A program made the translations under genes and the position numbers. 5,795 nt of DNA from contig CAZWFN010000250.1 in the NCBI GenBank assembly GCA_964633205.1, forward strand, positions 1 to 5,795, read 5' to 3'. The DNA comes from CAYVQE01 sp964633205 (lineage in GTDB: Bacteria > Myxococcota > B64-G9). Positions 1 to 5,795 of the stretch are shown one piece after another; position 1 is the first letter of the stretch, and every line of letters starts with the position of its first letter. Below the pieces are notes generated by a model. The model was given only the letters and a program-made list of their open reading frames with translations, ran no database searches and was not told where the DNA came from.

Positions 1-983
1 GCGATCCCAACCTGGGCTACGACTTCGACGGCCGCTACATCGTCTACTCCAGCCGCGCATTGCGGATGTTCCTGGTCGACCTGGAGACCGAGCGCGAGGA
101 TCGTATCGTTCCACGGCACATGGTCCAGTATAGCGACCACTATCCCGCCCGAGCATCTCCAACACTTGCCGGTGATCGCATCATCAGCAGAGGAATGGAT
201 AACGAAGAAGACGAACTCTTGTTGTATGTCTGCACGGTCACCGATTGGGAGTCCCAACCGATCGACATTCCCTGCTATCGTCCCAGCCGGATGGACGGTT
301 TTGAAAACCTTGTCGTCTACAACGACCAACGCTACTGGGACACGCTCGGGGGGCAGAACATCGAGGTGTTCTTGTACGACTTCGACACCGGCATCGAGAC
401 GCGGCTGACCGAGAAGCTGATGCAGCAGTTCTACCCCAAGGTCTCTGGCGATTACGTGGTCTGGGAAGACTACGGCAAGGGCCACCTCATCGAAGACATC
501 TTGCTCTACCACATCCCCACCGGCGAGACCCGCATGCTGACCGACGACGACGTCCGCCAGATAGCCCCGGATATCGACGGCAACAACGTGGTCTGGGCCG
601 ACCTGCGCAATGGTGAATCCTACCCCGGCGGCACCTTCAACAACATGGACATCTACCTCTACCGGATCGACACCGGCGAGCTGCGCCGGATCACCACCGA
701 CGAGCACGACCAGAACCACCCGATCATCCACGGCCGCTGGATCGCCTGGACAGATGAAAGGCATGCCACCGACTACAGCCCGAGCGGCATCCCGGACACC
801 ACCACCATCTACGTCTACGACCTGGAGACCGAGCAGGAAAAGCGGGTCACCTTCGGCGAGGGCTTCCACGAAAGCTCGCCCAAGATCCACGGCGACACGC
901 TGATCTACTACAGCTTCGGCACCGGCGGCTGGGGCTCGCTGTGGATGGTCGACCTGAAGCGCCACTTCCCGGATGCCGGGTGA
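1..983 (+). CDS. TolB/WD40-like beta-propeller repeat protein, 5'-partial
   Basis: The reading frame enters the window open (first full codon at 3) and stops with TGA at 981-983, giving 326 visible residues. A TTG at 60 is in frame, but the coding pattern continues upstream of it (DPNLGYDFDGRYIVYSSRA), so TTG is not the true start and the N-terminus lies outside the window. The protein is a series of about 40-60 residue beta repeats. They carry the signature G-x-x-V-V-W-x-D, then a D-I-x-L-Y strand, then T/D-G-E-x-R-x-x-T: FLYDFDTG at ~123-130, GDYVVWED at ~149-156, VVWADLRNG at ~196-204 and RWIAWTDER at ~245-253. This is the TolB-type/WD40-like propeller pattern, and five to six blades are visible. 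Such proteins are usually periplasmic or surface-exposed binding scaffolds. No catalytic motif is visible, and any signal peptide would be upstream of the window. The gene converges with the ligase gene, 105 nt away. The fold class is fairly sure; the specific function is unknown. Confidence 0.85.
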   Translation, partial: DPNLGYDFDGRYIVYSSRALRMFLVDLETEREDRIVPRHMVQYSDHYPARASPTLAGDRIISRGMDNEEDELLLYVCTVTDWESQPIDIPCYRPSRMDGFENLVVYNDQRYWDTLGGQNIEVFLYDFDTGIETRLTEKLMQQFYPKVSGDYVVWEDYGKGHLIEDILLYHIPTGETRMLTDDDVRQIAPDIDGNNVVWADLRNGESYPGGTFNNMDIYLYRIDTGELRRITTDEHDQNHPIIHGRWIAWTDERHATDYSPSGIPDTTTIYVYDLETEQEKRVTFGEGFHESSPKIHGDTLIYYSFGTGGWGSLWMVDLKRHFPDAG

Positions 984-1088
984 GCCAGCCCCGTTCCACC
1001 GAGGGAGAAACCCAGGCTGGAGTCCCCATGGGAGTTCCAAACCTATCGATTCCACCATCCCTGCCCTTCGAGCGCTGGCCCTGCCGGC

Positions 1089-2201
1089 CTAGGTGATGTC
1101 CGGCACGCCGCGTTCGGACTCTTCGATGATGTAGTCGACCACGGCTTTCAGGTCGCCGGTCTCGGCGAAGACCCGCCGTTGGCGGTCGGCTCCGGTGCCG
1201 TGATCCAGGATGTCGCCCAGCCTGGCGATCTCGGCGCTGGAGCCCAGGGCGCGGATGTCCTCGTCGAGCAGCTCGATCAGCTCGGGGATCAGATCGCGCA
1301 CCGGCACCTCGATCTCCTTGCCGAAGTCGATCAGCTCGGCGTCGATGCCGTAGCGCAGCGCGCGCCACTTGTTCTCCTGGATCAGCGCCGGCTGGAACAG
1401 GCGCCAGCTGCGGTTGCCGCGGTGCAGCCGGATCAGGAAGGCCACCAGGGCCTGGACCAGCGCGGCGATGGCGATGGTCTCGTCGGCCCGCAGCGGCAGG
1501 TCGCAGACCCGGAACTCCAGCGTGGAGAACTCGGCGTGCGGCCGCACGTCCCACCAGATGCGGCGGCCGTCGTCGATGCAGCCGGTCTTGATCAGCAGGT
1601 TCACGAACCACAGGAACTGCTGGTAGGAGTCGAAGCGGGTCGGAATGTCCGAGCGCGGCAGCCGCTTGAAGATCTGCGAGCGGGCCGACTTGAGCCCGGT
1701 GTCGCGGCTCTCGAAGAAGGGCGAGGAGGTCGAGATGGCCAGCAGGTGGGGCAGGAAGTAGCGGGCCGAGTTGAAGATGGCGATGGCCTCCTCGCGGTCG
1801 GCGATGCCCACGTGGACGTGCAGGCCGAAGATCAGGTTGGCGCGCACCAGGTCCTGGTACTCCTCGAGCAGGCACTGGTACTGCTTGGCCTGGGTGATGG
1901 GCTGATCCTGCCAGCGGGCGAAGGGGTGGGTCGAGGCGGCGCCGATGCGCATGCCCACCTCGCGCGCCGCCCGGGCGGCCGCCCGGCGGTTGCGCAGCAC
2001 CTCGCGCCGCGCCTCGGCGATGTCGGCGCAGATGGTGGTGCCCACCTCGACCACCGACTGGTGCAGCTCGGCCTTGAGCTCCACGTCGTCGATCGGCGGC
2101 GAGGCGGCCACCATCTCGGTCAGCAGCGAGCACAGATCCCGCGAGTCGGGGTCGATGATCTGGAACTCCTCCTCGATGCCGATGGTCAGGTCGCGATCCA
2201 T
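1089..2201 (-). CDS. ybdK: YbdK-family carboxylate-amine ligase (GCS2-like)
   Basis: This 370-residue protein matches the usual length of the YbdK family, relatives of glutamate-cysteine ligase type 2. Family members form amide bonds from a carboxylate (glutamate) and an amine with ATP. They show weak glutamate-cysteine ligase activity in vitro, and their physiological substrate is generally unknown. Visible motifs in order: GIEEEF (8-13), the nucleotide/metal-binding start; HQSVVEVGT (47-55); ASTHPF (89-94); HVHVG (128-132); SSPFFESRDTG (159-169); WWDVRPH with EFSTLEFRVCD (216-234); and ENKWRALRYG (276-285). All the expected acidic and histidine positions look intact. The ATG at 2199-2201 is chosen because GGAGG lies 4 nt upstream and MDRDLTIGIEEEF is the canonical family N-terminus. 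The open frame continues further upstream only because GC-rich DNA has few stops. The protein is cytoplasmic, with no signal peptide. It lies downstream of the EamA gene on the same strand. No glutathione synthetase is adjacent, so a role in glutathione synthesis is not supported here. Confidence 0.93.
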   Translation of the reverse strand: MDRDLTIGIEEEFQIIDPDSRDLCSLLTEMVAASPPIDDVELKAELHQSVVEVGTTICADIAEARREVLRNRRAAARAAREVGMRIGAASTHPFARWQDQPITQAKQYQCLLEEYQDLVRANLIFGLHVHVGIADREEAIAIFNSARYFLPHLLAISTSSPFFESRDTGLKSARSQIFKRLPRSDIPTRFDSYQQFLWFVNLLIKTGCIDDGRRIWWDVRPHAEFSTLEFRVCDLPLRADETIAIAALVQALVAFLIRLHRGNRSWRLFQPALIQENKWRALRYGIDAELIDFGKEIEVPVRDLIPELIELLDEDIRALGSSAEIARLGDILDHGTGADRQRRVFAETGDLKAVVDYIIEESERGVPDIT

Positions 2202-2203
2202 GG

Positions 2204-2210
2204 CCCCTCC
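2204..2210 (-). promoter_or_regulatory. Ribosome binding site of the YbdK-type ligase
   Basis: The minus strand reads GGAGGGG just before the ATG at 2201, with 4 nt between the GGAGG core and the ATG. It fixes the ligase start against longer in-frame readings upstream. Confidence 0.75.
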
Positions 2211-2251
2211 GCGCGAGCGGTCGACAGAATGGACACCGGGTGATTGCGGCC

Positions 2252-2281
2252 ATGATACCACAGCCGCCGGCCGGAATTTCA
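2252..2281 (-). promoter_or_regulatory. Possible sigma70-type promoter for the ligase gene
   Basis: In the short gap after the EamA stop, the minus strand reads TGAAAT (2276-2281), an 18-nt spacer, then TATCAT (2252-2257). A TG two bases upstream of TATCAT (TGTGG) is a poor match to an extended -10. The -10 is good (TATCAT versus TATAAT) but the -35 is weak. Placement about 50 nt before the ATG is sensible and would let the ligase be transcribed apart from EamA. This is inference from motif matching only. Confidence 0.25.
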
Positions 2282-2290
2282 CGCGGATCG

Positions 2291-3190
2291 TCAGGTCAGA
2301 AACAGCAGCGCGCTGCCGGCCACGGCCAGCAGGGCGCCGCCCACCGCCCGCGGGCTGATGGGCTCGCGCTGGATGAGGCGCGCCGGGGCCAGGATGATCA
2401 CCGGCACCAGGGCCATCAGGGTGGCCGCCACCCCGGCCTCGGTGTTCTGCACCGCCAGCAGCGACAGGCTGACGCCCAGAAAGGGCCCGAAGAAAGCCCC
2501 CAGAGCGGTGAAGCCCATGCCGCTCGGATGCCGCAGCGCCTGGCCCACGCGCGACCACCAGCCGATGACGCAGAACAGCAGGCAGTAGGCCAGCATGCCC
2601 GAAAAGACCCGTATCTGGTTGGCCGCCAGCGCGTCGTAGTCGCCCATGCCGTACTTGCTCAGCACCAGGCCCAGCGCCTGGCCGGCCGCGCCGCCCATGC
2701 CCAGCAGCACCCCGCGCAGCGGCGGCCTCCGGCCGCGGCCGGCCGGGTCGGGCTGGCGCTCCAGCACCACCCAGGCCACCCCGGTCAGCGTCAGCGCCAT
2801 GCCCAGCCACTCCAGCCACTCCAGCCGCTCGCCGATGATCAACCACGAGCCCAGGGCGGTGATCAGCGGCACCAGCGACATCATCAACATGGACAGCCGG
2901 GCGCCGATGAGCACGAAGGCGCGGAACAGGCACAGGTCGCCGATGGTGAAGCCCACGATGCCCGAGACCGACAGCCACAACCAGGCGTGGCCGCTGGCGT
3001 CCAGCGGCCAGATCAAACCGCGGCGGGCCCAGTTGACCAGCGCCAGCACCAGCAGGGCCATGACCAGCCGGATCAGGTTGACCGCCAGCGAGCCGACGCG
3101 CTTGCCGGCCGCCTCGAAGGACATCGAGGTGACCGTCCAGCAGACCGCCGTGCCCAGCCCGGCCAGCTCGCCCAGATAAGCAAAGCCCAT
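2291..3190 (-). CDS. EamA/DMT-superfamily membrane transporter
   Basis: This 299-residue, highly hydrophobic protein consists of two tandem EamA halves (about 3-143 and 155-298), the hallmark of the ten-helix drug/metabolite transporter superfamily. Each half ends in the typical helix pair with a charged turn: LSMLMMSLVPLITALG then IIGERLEWLEWLGMALTLTG (about 99-137), and AATLMALVPVIILAPARLI then REPISPRAVGGALLAVAG (about 255-292). A basic, proline-rich linker (RQPDPAGRGRRPPLRG, 145-160) separates the halves and is probably cytoplasmic. Family members move amino acids, amines, nucleotide sugars or other small metabolites across the inner membrane, often outward. The substrate cannot be read from this sequence. 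The ATG at 3188-3190 is preferred because MGFAYLGELAGL leads straight into helix 1. An upstream in-frame ATG at 3248-3250 would add 20 non-hydrophobic residues encoded partly by a DNA repeat. Neither start has a strong ribosome binding site; the chosen one has only GAGAG 9 nt upstream. Confidence 0.9.
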   Translation of the reverse strand: MGFAYLGELAGLGTAVCWTVTSMSFEAAGKRVGSLAVNLIRLVMALLVLALVNWARRGLIWPLDASGHAWLWLSVSGIVGFTIGDLCLFRAFVLIGARLSMLMMSLVPLITALGSWLIIGERLEWLEWLGMALTLTGVAWVVLERQPDPAGRGRRPPLRGVLLGMGGAAGQALGLVLSKYGMGDYDALAANQIRVFSGMLAYCLLFCVIGWWSRVGQALRHPSGMGFTALGAFFGPFLGVSLSLLAVQNTEAGVAATLMALVPVIILAPARLIQREPISPRAVGGALLAVAGSALLFLT

Positions 3191-3243
3191 GGCTAGAGGC
3201 TCTCGAGTCGGAATGATCTGAACAAACGAGTCAAGTCTGCATG

Positions 3244-3324
3244 CTCCCATCCACCGAGTAGAGCCTCTTGGGCCGCGCCTTCATTCTCCCATCCACCGAG
3301 TAGAGCCTCTTGGGCCGCGCCTTC
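3244..3324. repeat. Two tandem copies of a 39-bp direct repeat, period 42 bp
   Basis: Positions 3244-3282 and 3286-3324 are identical over 39 bases and separated by 3 bases (att). The unit fills most of the gap between the GH3 and EamA genes and ends 7 nt after the GH3 stop codon. The period is a multiple of three. In one minus-strand frame each copy reads KARPKRLYSVDG, and the copy nearer EamA can be read as a 17-residue peptide from an ATG at 3284 to TGA at 3231-3233. That ATG has GGGAG only 1 nt upstream, too close for normal initiation, so translation is doubtful. The unit contains AGAGGCTCT, which is nearly self-complementary, but no stable long hairpin with a T-tract, so it does not look like a terminator. 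It is too short and too closely spaced for CRISPR. The origin could be recent slippage or a dispersed intergenic element. Confidence 0.9.
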
Positions 3325-3331
3325 TGCGGTA

Positions 3332-4993
3332 CTACTCGCCCTCCCCTGCTCCGTCCGCGCTTACGACCAGCTCCAGCGGCAGCCGCCCGCGGGCGCTGCG
3401 CAGCCCGAGCAGCACGTCGCACAGCGCGCCCAGCACCGGCGGCGCGTCCGAGTAGGCGGCCAGCCAGGCGGCGGCCCGCGGGGCGGCGCGCAGGGCGTAG
3501 GGCGAGCCCAGCGCGGCCACCGCCAGCCGCTCGGCCGGCAGCAACGCGGACCAGCGCTCCAGCTCCGGCGCCGCGGCGGCCACCAGCACCAGCCGGGCGA
3601 AGCCCGCCGCCCGCGCGCGCAGCGCAGCCTCGCCTTCTCCGGCCTCCGCCGGCAGCACGGCCAGCTCCAGCGCCGGCGAGCGGCCGGCGCAGGCGCGGCC
3701 GAAATCGGCCAGCCCCGGCGGGACCAGCAGCAGGGCGCGCCGGTCCGGCGCCAGCGGCAGCAGGCCGCGGCCATCGCGCACCCGGGTGATGCCGTCGGCG
3801 GCCAGCCCGGCCAGCAGACCGGCCGGCGCGGCCGCGCGCACCCGCTCGGCCGCGGACGCCGGGTCCACCGGCTCGGGGCGCAAGATGCCGAAGCGCTGCT
3901 TGAGCTCCAGGATGCGGCGCACCGAGCGCGCCAGCCGCGCGGCGGGCAGCCGGCCCGCGGCCATCTCCCGGCGCAGGGCCGCCACGGCCGCCGCCTGCTG
4001 CTCCAGCGTCGGCGCCGAGCCCAGGGCCAGCAGATCGGCGCCGGCCGCCACGGCCAACAGCGCGGCCGCGGCCAGATCGTGCTCGCCGGCCACCGCCTGC
4101 ATGTCCAGCGCGTCGGTCAGCACCGGCCCGGCGAAGCCCAGCTCGCCGCGCAGCAGACCGCCGATGGCCAGCGGCGACAAGCTGGCCGGCCGCCGCCGGC
4201 CGGGCTCCAGGCCGGCCAGCCACAGGTGGCCCACCATGACCGCGCCCACCCCGGCCCGCAAGCCGTGGCCGAAGGGCACCAGCTCGCGCCGCCGCAGCTC
4301 CTGCCGGCTGCGCTGCACCGCGGCCAGGGCCTGGTGCGAGTCGGTCGCGGTGGCCCCGTGGCCCGGGAAGTGCTTGACCACCGCCGCCACACCGCTGCGC
4401 TGGCAGCCGCGCACGAAGCCGGCCACCAGGCGGCCGACGCGCTGCGGGTCGGAGCCGAAGGCCCGCCGGCCGATCACCGGATTGGGGGAATCGCCGAGCA
4501 GGTCGGCCACCGGCGCCAGCTCCATGTTGATGCCCACCGCGGCCAGCTGCCGGCCCATGGCCCGGCCCAGCCGCTCGGCCCAGGCCGGCTGGTCGGTGGC
4601 GCCGACCAGCATGGCCGGCGGAAAGTGGGTGAAGCCGGCCGCGGCCGGCAGCCGGCTGACCGCTCCGCCCTCGAGATCGACGGCCAGCAGCAGCCCGGGC
4701 CCGGGCCGGGCCGCCGCCTGCAGGGCATTGCTCCAGCGCGCCAGCCGGGCCGGCCCGCCGGCGTTGCGCCGAAACACCAGCACCCCACCCGGGCGCACCC
4801 GCCGCAGCCAGGCGCGCTCGGCCGCGTCCAGCTCGCCGTCGGGCAAGCTGACCATGAAGAGCTGGCCGACGCGGGCCTCGAGATCCATGGCCGCCAAGCG
4901 CCGCTCGACCTCACCGGCCCGCACCCCGCCAGTCGCCAGCCACAAGCCGGCCAGCCAAACGACAACCGACGCGCTGCACCGAACCGCGAACAT
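3332..4993 (-). CDS. Secreted GH3 beta-N-acetylhexosaminidase, two-domain NagZ-like
   Basis: This 553-residue glycoside hydrolase family 3 protein probably removes terminal N-acetylglucosamine from muropeptides or chitin-type sugars. The N-terminal TIM barrel (about 28-365) shows VDLEGGAVSRL (105-115), the KHFPGHG loop (207-213) followed by DSH (218-220), the Asp-His acid/base pair typical of NagZ-type enzymes, and VLTDALDM (291-298), whose first Asp (D294) is the expected nucleophile. A C-terminal alpha/beta sandwich (about 390-548) ends with GSPYAL and GRLPLEL, as in two-domain GH3 enzymes; typical proteobacterial NagZ lacks it. Residues 1-26 form a signal peptide (basic start, hydrophobic VVVWLAGLWLA, then GVRA-G), so the enzyme should act outside the cytoplasm. 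The ATG at 4991-4993 is chosen because GGAGGT precedes it and it begins the signal peptide; a TTG at 5026 is in frame but has no such support. The loop reads GHGATATDSH, with Ala where the family commonly has Asp after GHG. Confidence 0.93.
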   Translation of the reverse strand: MFAVRCSASVVVWLAGLWLATGGVRAGEVERRLAAMDLEARVGQLFMVSLPDGELDAAERAWLRRVRPGGVLVFRRNAGGPARLARWSNALQAAARPGPGLLLAVDLEGGAVSRLPAAAGFTHFPPAMLVGATDQPAWAERLGRAMGRQLAAVGINMELAPVADLLGDSPNPVIGRRAFGSDPQRVGRLVAGFVRGCQRSGVAAVVKHFPGHGATATDSHQALAAVQRSRQELRRRELVPFGHGLRAGVGAVMVGHLWLAGLEPGRRRPASLSPLAIGGLLRGELGFAGPVLTDALDMQAVAGEHDLAAAALLAVAAGADLLALGSAPTLEQQAAAVAALRREMAAGRLPAARLARSVRRILELKQRFGILRPEPVDPASAAERVRAAAPAGLLAGLAADGITRVRDGRGLLPLAPDRRALLLVPPGLADFGRACAGRSPALELAVLPAEAGEGEAALRARAAGFARLVLVAAAAPELERWSALLPAERLAVAALGSPYALRAAPRAAAWLAAYSDAPPVLGALCDVLLGLRSARGRLPLELVVSADGAGEGE

Positions 4994-4996
4994 CCA

Positions 4997-5002
4997 ACCT
5001 CC
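4997..5002 (-). promoter_or_regulatory. Ribosome binding site deciding the GH3 start
   Basis: The minus strand reads GGAGGT, with its GGAGG core 4 nt before the ATG at 4993. It argues for the ATG start, which leaves a proper signal peptide N-terminus, over the in-frame TTG at 5026. Confidence 0.75.
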
Positions 5003-5387
5003 GCGCCGGGCAGCATAGGCCCCCAACCGCCCGGCGACAAGGATTCATCCACCGCTGCGGGCTCGCTGGACCGGACGCCGAATCCGCTACAAGTGCAAGA
5101 TTGGTCAAATGATGTAACGACTGAAAATACCGTAGGTTTTGAAACCAAACATGAAAGCCGAGTTGTTGCCCATGGTGCATCGGCGAATCGCCCCAAAAGA
5201 CTATATTTCTGCCAAATCAGCAGCTTGCGAAGAAATATCGAATTCTGTCAAAATTGAAAGTAAATGCTCCTTGACAAATGCTGAATATTGTGTCTGGCTA
5301 TAGATTACGAGTTCAGAGGACCAAATGGATGACGGCAACAGGGAGGGCGCAGGCCGATGAGCGAGTCGGGCGACGCCCACCTCCACT

Positions 5388-5392
5388 GGGAG
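5388..5392 (+). promoter_or_regulatory. Ribosome binding site of the lipoprotein gene
   Basis: GGGAG lies 6 nt upstream of the GTG at 5399-5401, good spacing. With the lipoprotein signal peptide that begins exactly there, it supports the non-ATG start. Confidence 0.65.
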
Positions 5393-5398
5393 TAAGAA

Positions 5399-5795
5399 GT
5401 GGTTTTTCAGAGATTCAGCAAAGGAACAAGAAAACTGCTATGCTTACACTTTGTCCTTGGACTTTTATGTTCTTGCACCGAAGGTAGCCAGGGCGATGGA
5501 GATTCGGGAGTTGGAGATGGTCATGCTGCGGACAGCGGCGATGCGGGACCGGATGAAGACGAAGAGGTCATTCGAACGGAGGTTTCGGGAACAGACGGTT
5601 TCTGTAAAACTATAGGTTCGGTTTCAGTCTCCTGCATAGATGACGCAGACTGCGTCGGCATCCGGAAACCGGTTGGAGTCTACTGCTTCGAGGAGCACTT
5701 CAGCGTCACAGACGTCGGCTGCGAGTTCGTTGCGAGAGAAGATCTGCCGGAGACGGATGAGTGCGGAGCCGATGACTTTTGCCGAAATGTCCCGA
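5399..5795 (+). CDS. Cys-rich lipoprotein with acidic Gly/Asp linker, 3'-partial
   Basis: The frame starts at GTG 5399 and is open to the window end (132 codons seen, no stop). Residues 1-26 form a lipoprotein signal peptide: a basic n-region (QRFSKGTRK), a hydrophobic stretch (LLCLHFVLGLL) and the lipobox LCSC, with Cys26 as the likely lipidated residue. Residues 27-56 are a flexible Gly/Asp/Glu linker (GDGDSGVGDGHAADSGDAG, then DEDEE). A cysteine-rich domain follows, with cysteines at 69, 79, 85, 96, 108, 122 and 128, including CIDDADC at 79-85. Cysteine-rich modules of this style behind an acidic linker are common in surface lipoproteins of Myxococcota and related groups; no named family is recognised. 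The cysteines probably form disulfides outside the cytoplasm. Codon use is unlike the other genes: AGA, AAA, CTA, TTA, ATA, ACA and TTT appear freely, where the GH3, EamA and ligase genes use GC-ending codons. That suggests transfer or weak codon selection. Function is unknown. Confidence 0.8.
   Translation, partial: MVFQRFSKGTRKLLCLHFVLGLLCSCTEGSQGDGDSGVGDGHAADSGDAGPDEDEEVIRTEVSGTDGFCKTIGSVSVSCIDDADCVGIRKPVGVYCFEEHFSVTDVGCEFVAREDLPETDECGADDFCRNVP

Larger units (their letters stand above)
4994..5398. other. Divergent intergenic region with a low-GC core
   Basis: This 405-nt region separates the minus-strand GH3 gene from the plus-strand lipoprotein gene and should hold both promoters. Counted by 60-base rows, GC is about 38% at 5101-5160, 48% at 5161-5220 and 35% at 5221-5280, far below the flanking GH3 gene. 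It contains a short palindrome-like site GGTTTTGAAACC (5135-5146) and a perfect -35-like TTGACA (5271-5276, +). A TATAGA (5299-5304, +) lies 22 nt after that -35, too far for a standard promoter. Short open frames exist on both strands, but none has a convincing ribosome binding site. No RNA gene is evident. It may be plain regulatory DNA or the remains of a decayed insertion. Confidence 0.6.

Noticed and set aside
984..1088. Possible bidirectional terminator between the convergent genes
   Set aside because: Only CCAGCC (985-990) and GGCTGG (1015-1020), with a 24-nt loop, and an imperfect CCCATGGG palindrome are visible. Neither has a T-tract.
847..2253. Long minus-strand open frame (468 codons) overlapping the ligase and propeller genes
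   Set aside because: It is in another frame of the ligase, is dominated by Arg/Ala/Gly/Pro low-complexity sequence, and covers the convergent gap. This is typical of GC-rich shadow frames.
1179..3196. Long plus-strand open frames (1179-2243, 2240-3196) antisense to the ligase and EamA genes
   Set aside because: Composition is rich in Gln/His/Ala/Gly with no domain pattern. They mirror real genes whose motifs are clear on the minus strand.
3188..3250. Longer EamA start at the ATG at 3248-3250
   Set aside because: The extra 20 residues are polar and come from repeat-derived DNA, no ribosome binding site precedes them, and the ATG at 3188-3190 gives the usual family N-terminus.
3195..3268. Inverted repeat AGAGGCTCT (3195-3203) with AGAGCCTCT (3260-3268)
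   Set aside because: The 9-mer is itself almost self-complementary, so pairing between copies is partly trivial. The loop is 56 nt and no further stem extends it.
3786..5257. Plus-strand open frames (3786-5018, 4079-5257) antisense to the GH3 gene
   Set aside because: Low-complexity Ala/Arg/Pro/Ser or Gln/His/Gly composition without recognisable domains. The GH3 gene on the opposite strand has full catalytic motifs. Only the end of the second frame (RPKRLY) is kept, as a separate observation.
5172..5303. Plus-strand 43-residue frame starting MVHRRIAPKDYIS
   Set aside because: No ribosome binding site before its ATG, no recognisable family, and it overlaps other equally open frames in the same low-GC stretch.
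5271..5304. TTGACA plus TATAGA as a promoter for the lipoprotein gene
   Set aside because: The two hexamers are separated by 22 nt, well beyond the usual 16-19. Either may be used with another partner, but none at correct spacing is convincing.
5201..5386. Minus-strand 61-residue frame ending in a plausible helical sequence (VKEHLLSILTEFDISSQ)
   Set aside because: It starts at GTG without a ribosome binding site, its N-terminal third is antisense to the lipoprotein leader, and the AT-rich stretch is open in several frames. Not supportable as a gene.
5335..5392. Resemblance to part of a cobalamin riboswitch (AACAGGGAG, GAGTCGGGCGACGCCC, TCCACTG)
   Set aside because: The B12-box-like TCCACTG has one mismatch to GCCACTG and abuts the ribosome binding site. 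The remaining conserved blocks are missing, and the downstream gene is not a cobalamin gene.

Overview
The window is 5.8 kb of mostly very GC-rich bacterial chromosome. It carries five protein genes and no visible RNA gene, insertion sequence or CRISPR array. Two genes run off the ends of the window. The edge genes point tentatively to a Gram-negative of the Myxococcota/Bradymonadota (former Deltaproteobacteria) kind: a WxD-type beta-propeller repeat protein on the left, and a Cys-rich lipoprotein with an acidic Gly/Asp linker on the right. That placement is inferred from protein style only.

Layout from left to right. Positions 1-983 (+) are the C-terminal part of a TolB/WD40-like beta-propeller protein. 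It converges with a three-gene minus-strand run, listed here in transcription order: a secreted two-domain GH3 beta-N-acetylhexosaminidase (3332-4993), an EamA/DMT-family transporter (2291-3190) and a YbdK-type carboxylate-amine ligase (1089-2201). The gaps are 141 nt (GH3 to EamA) and 88-89 nt (EamA to ligase). The three could share a transcript, but the gaps are wide enough for separate promoters, and a weak candidate lies before the ligase. The GH3-EamA gap holds an exact 39-bp direct repeat (two copies, 42-bp period).

Positions 4994-5398 are a 405-nt divergent intergenic region whose middle drops to about 35-48% GC, against roughly 65-80% in the neighbouring genes. From 5399 (+) a GTG-started, well-ribosome-bound reading frame stays open to the window end. 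It encodes a lipoprotein with a clear lipobox and regularly spaced cysteines.

The genes do not form an obvious pathway. The GH3 enzyme fits peptidoglycan or amino-sugar turnover outside the cytoplasm, EamA fits small-metabolite export, and the ligase family makes gamma-glutamyl-type bonds in vitro. Linking them is speculation. No clear-cut new system is visible. The items most worth a second look are the 39-bp tandem repeat (which can encode RPKRLYSVDG twice), a synonymous-only echo of RPKRLY in the low-GC region on the other side of the GH3 gene, and the truncated Cys-rich lipoprotein.
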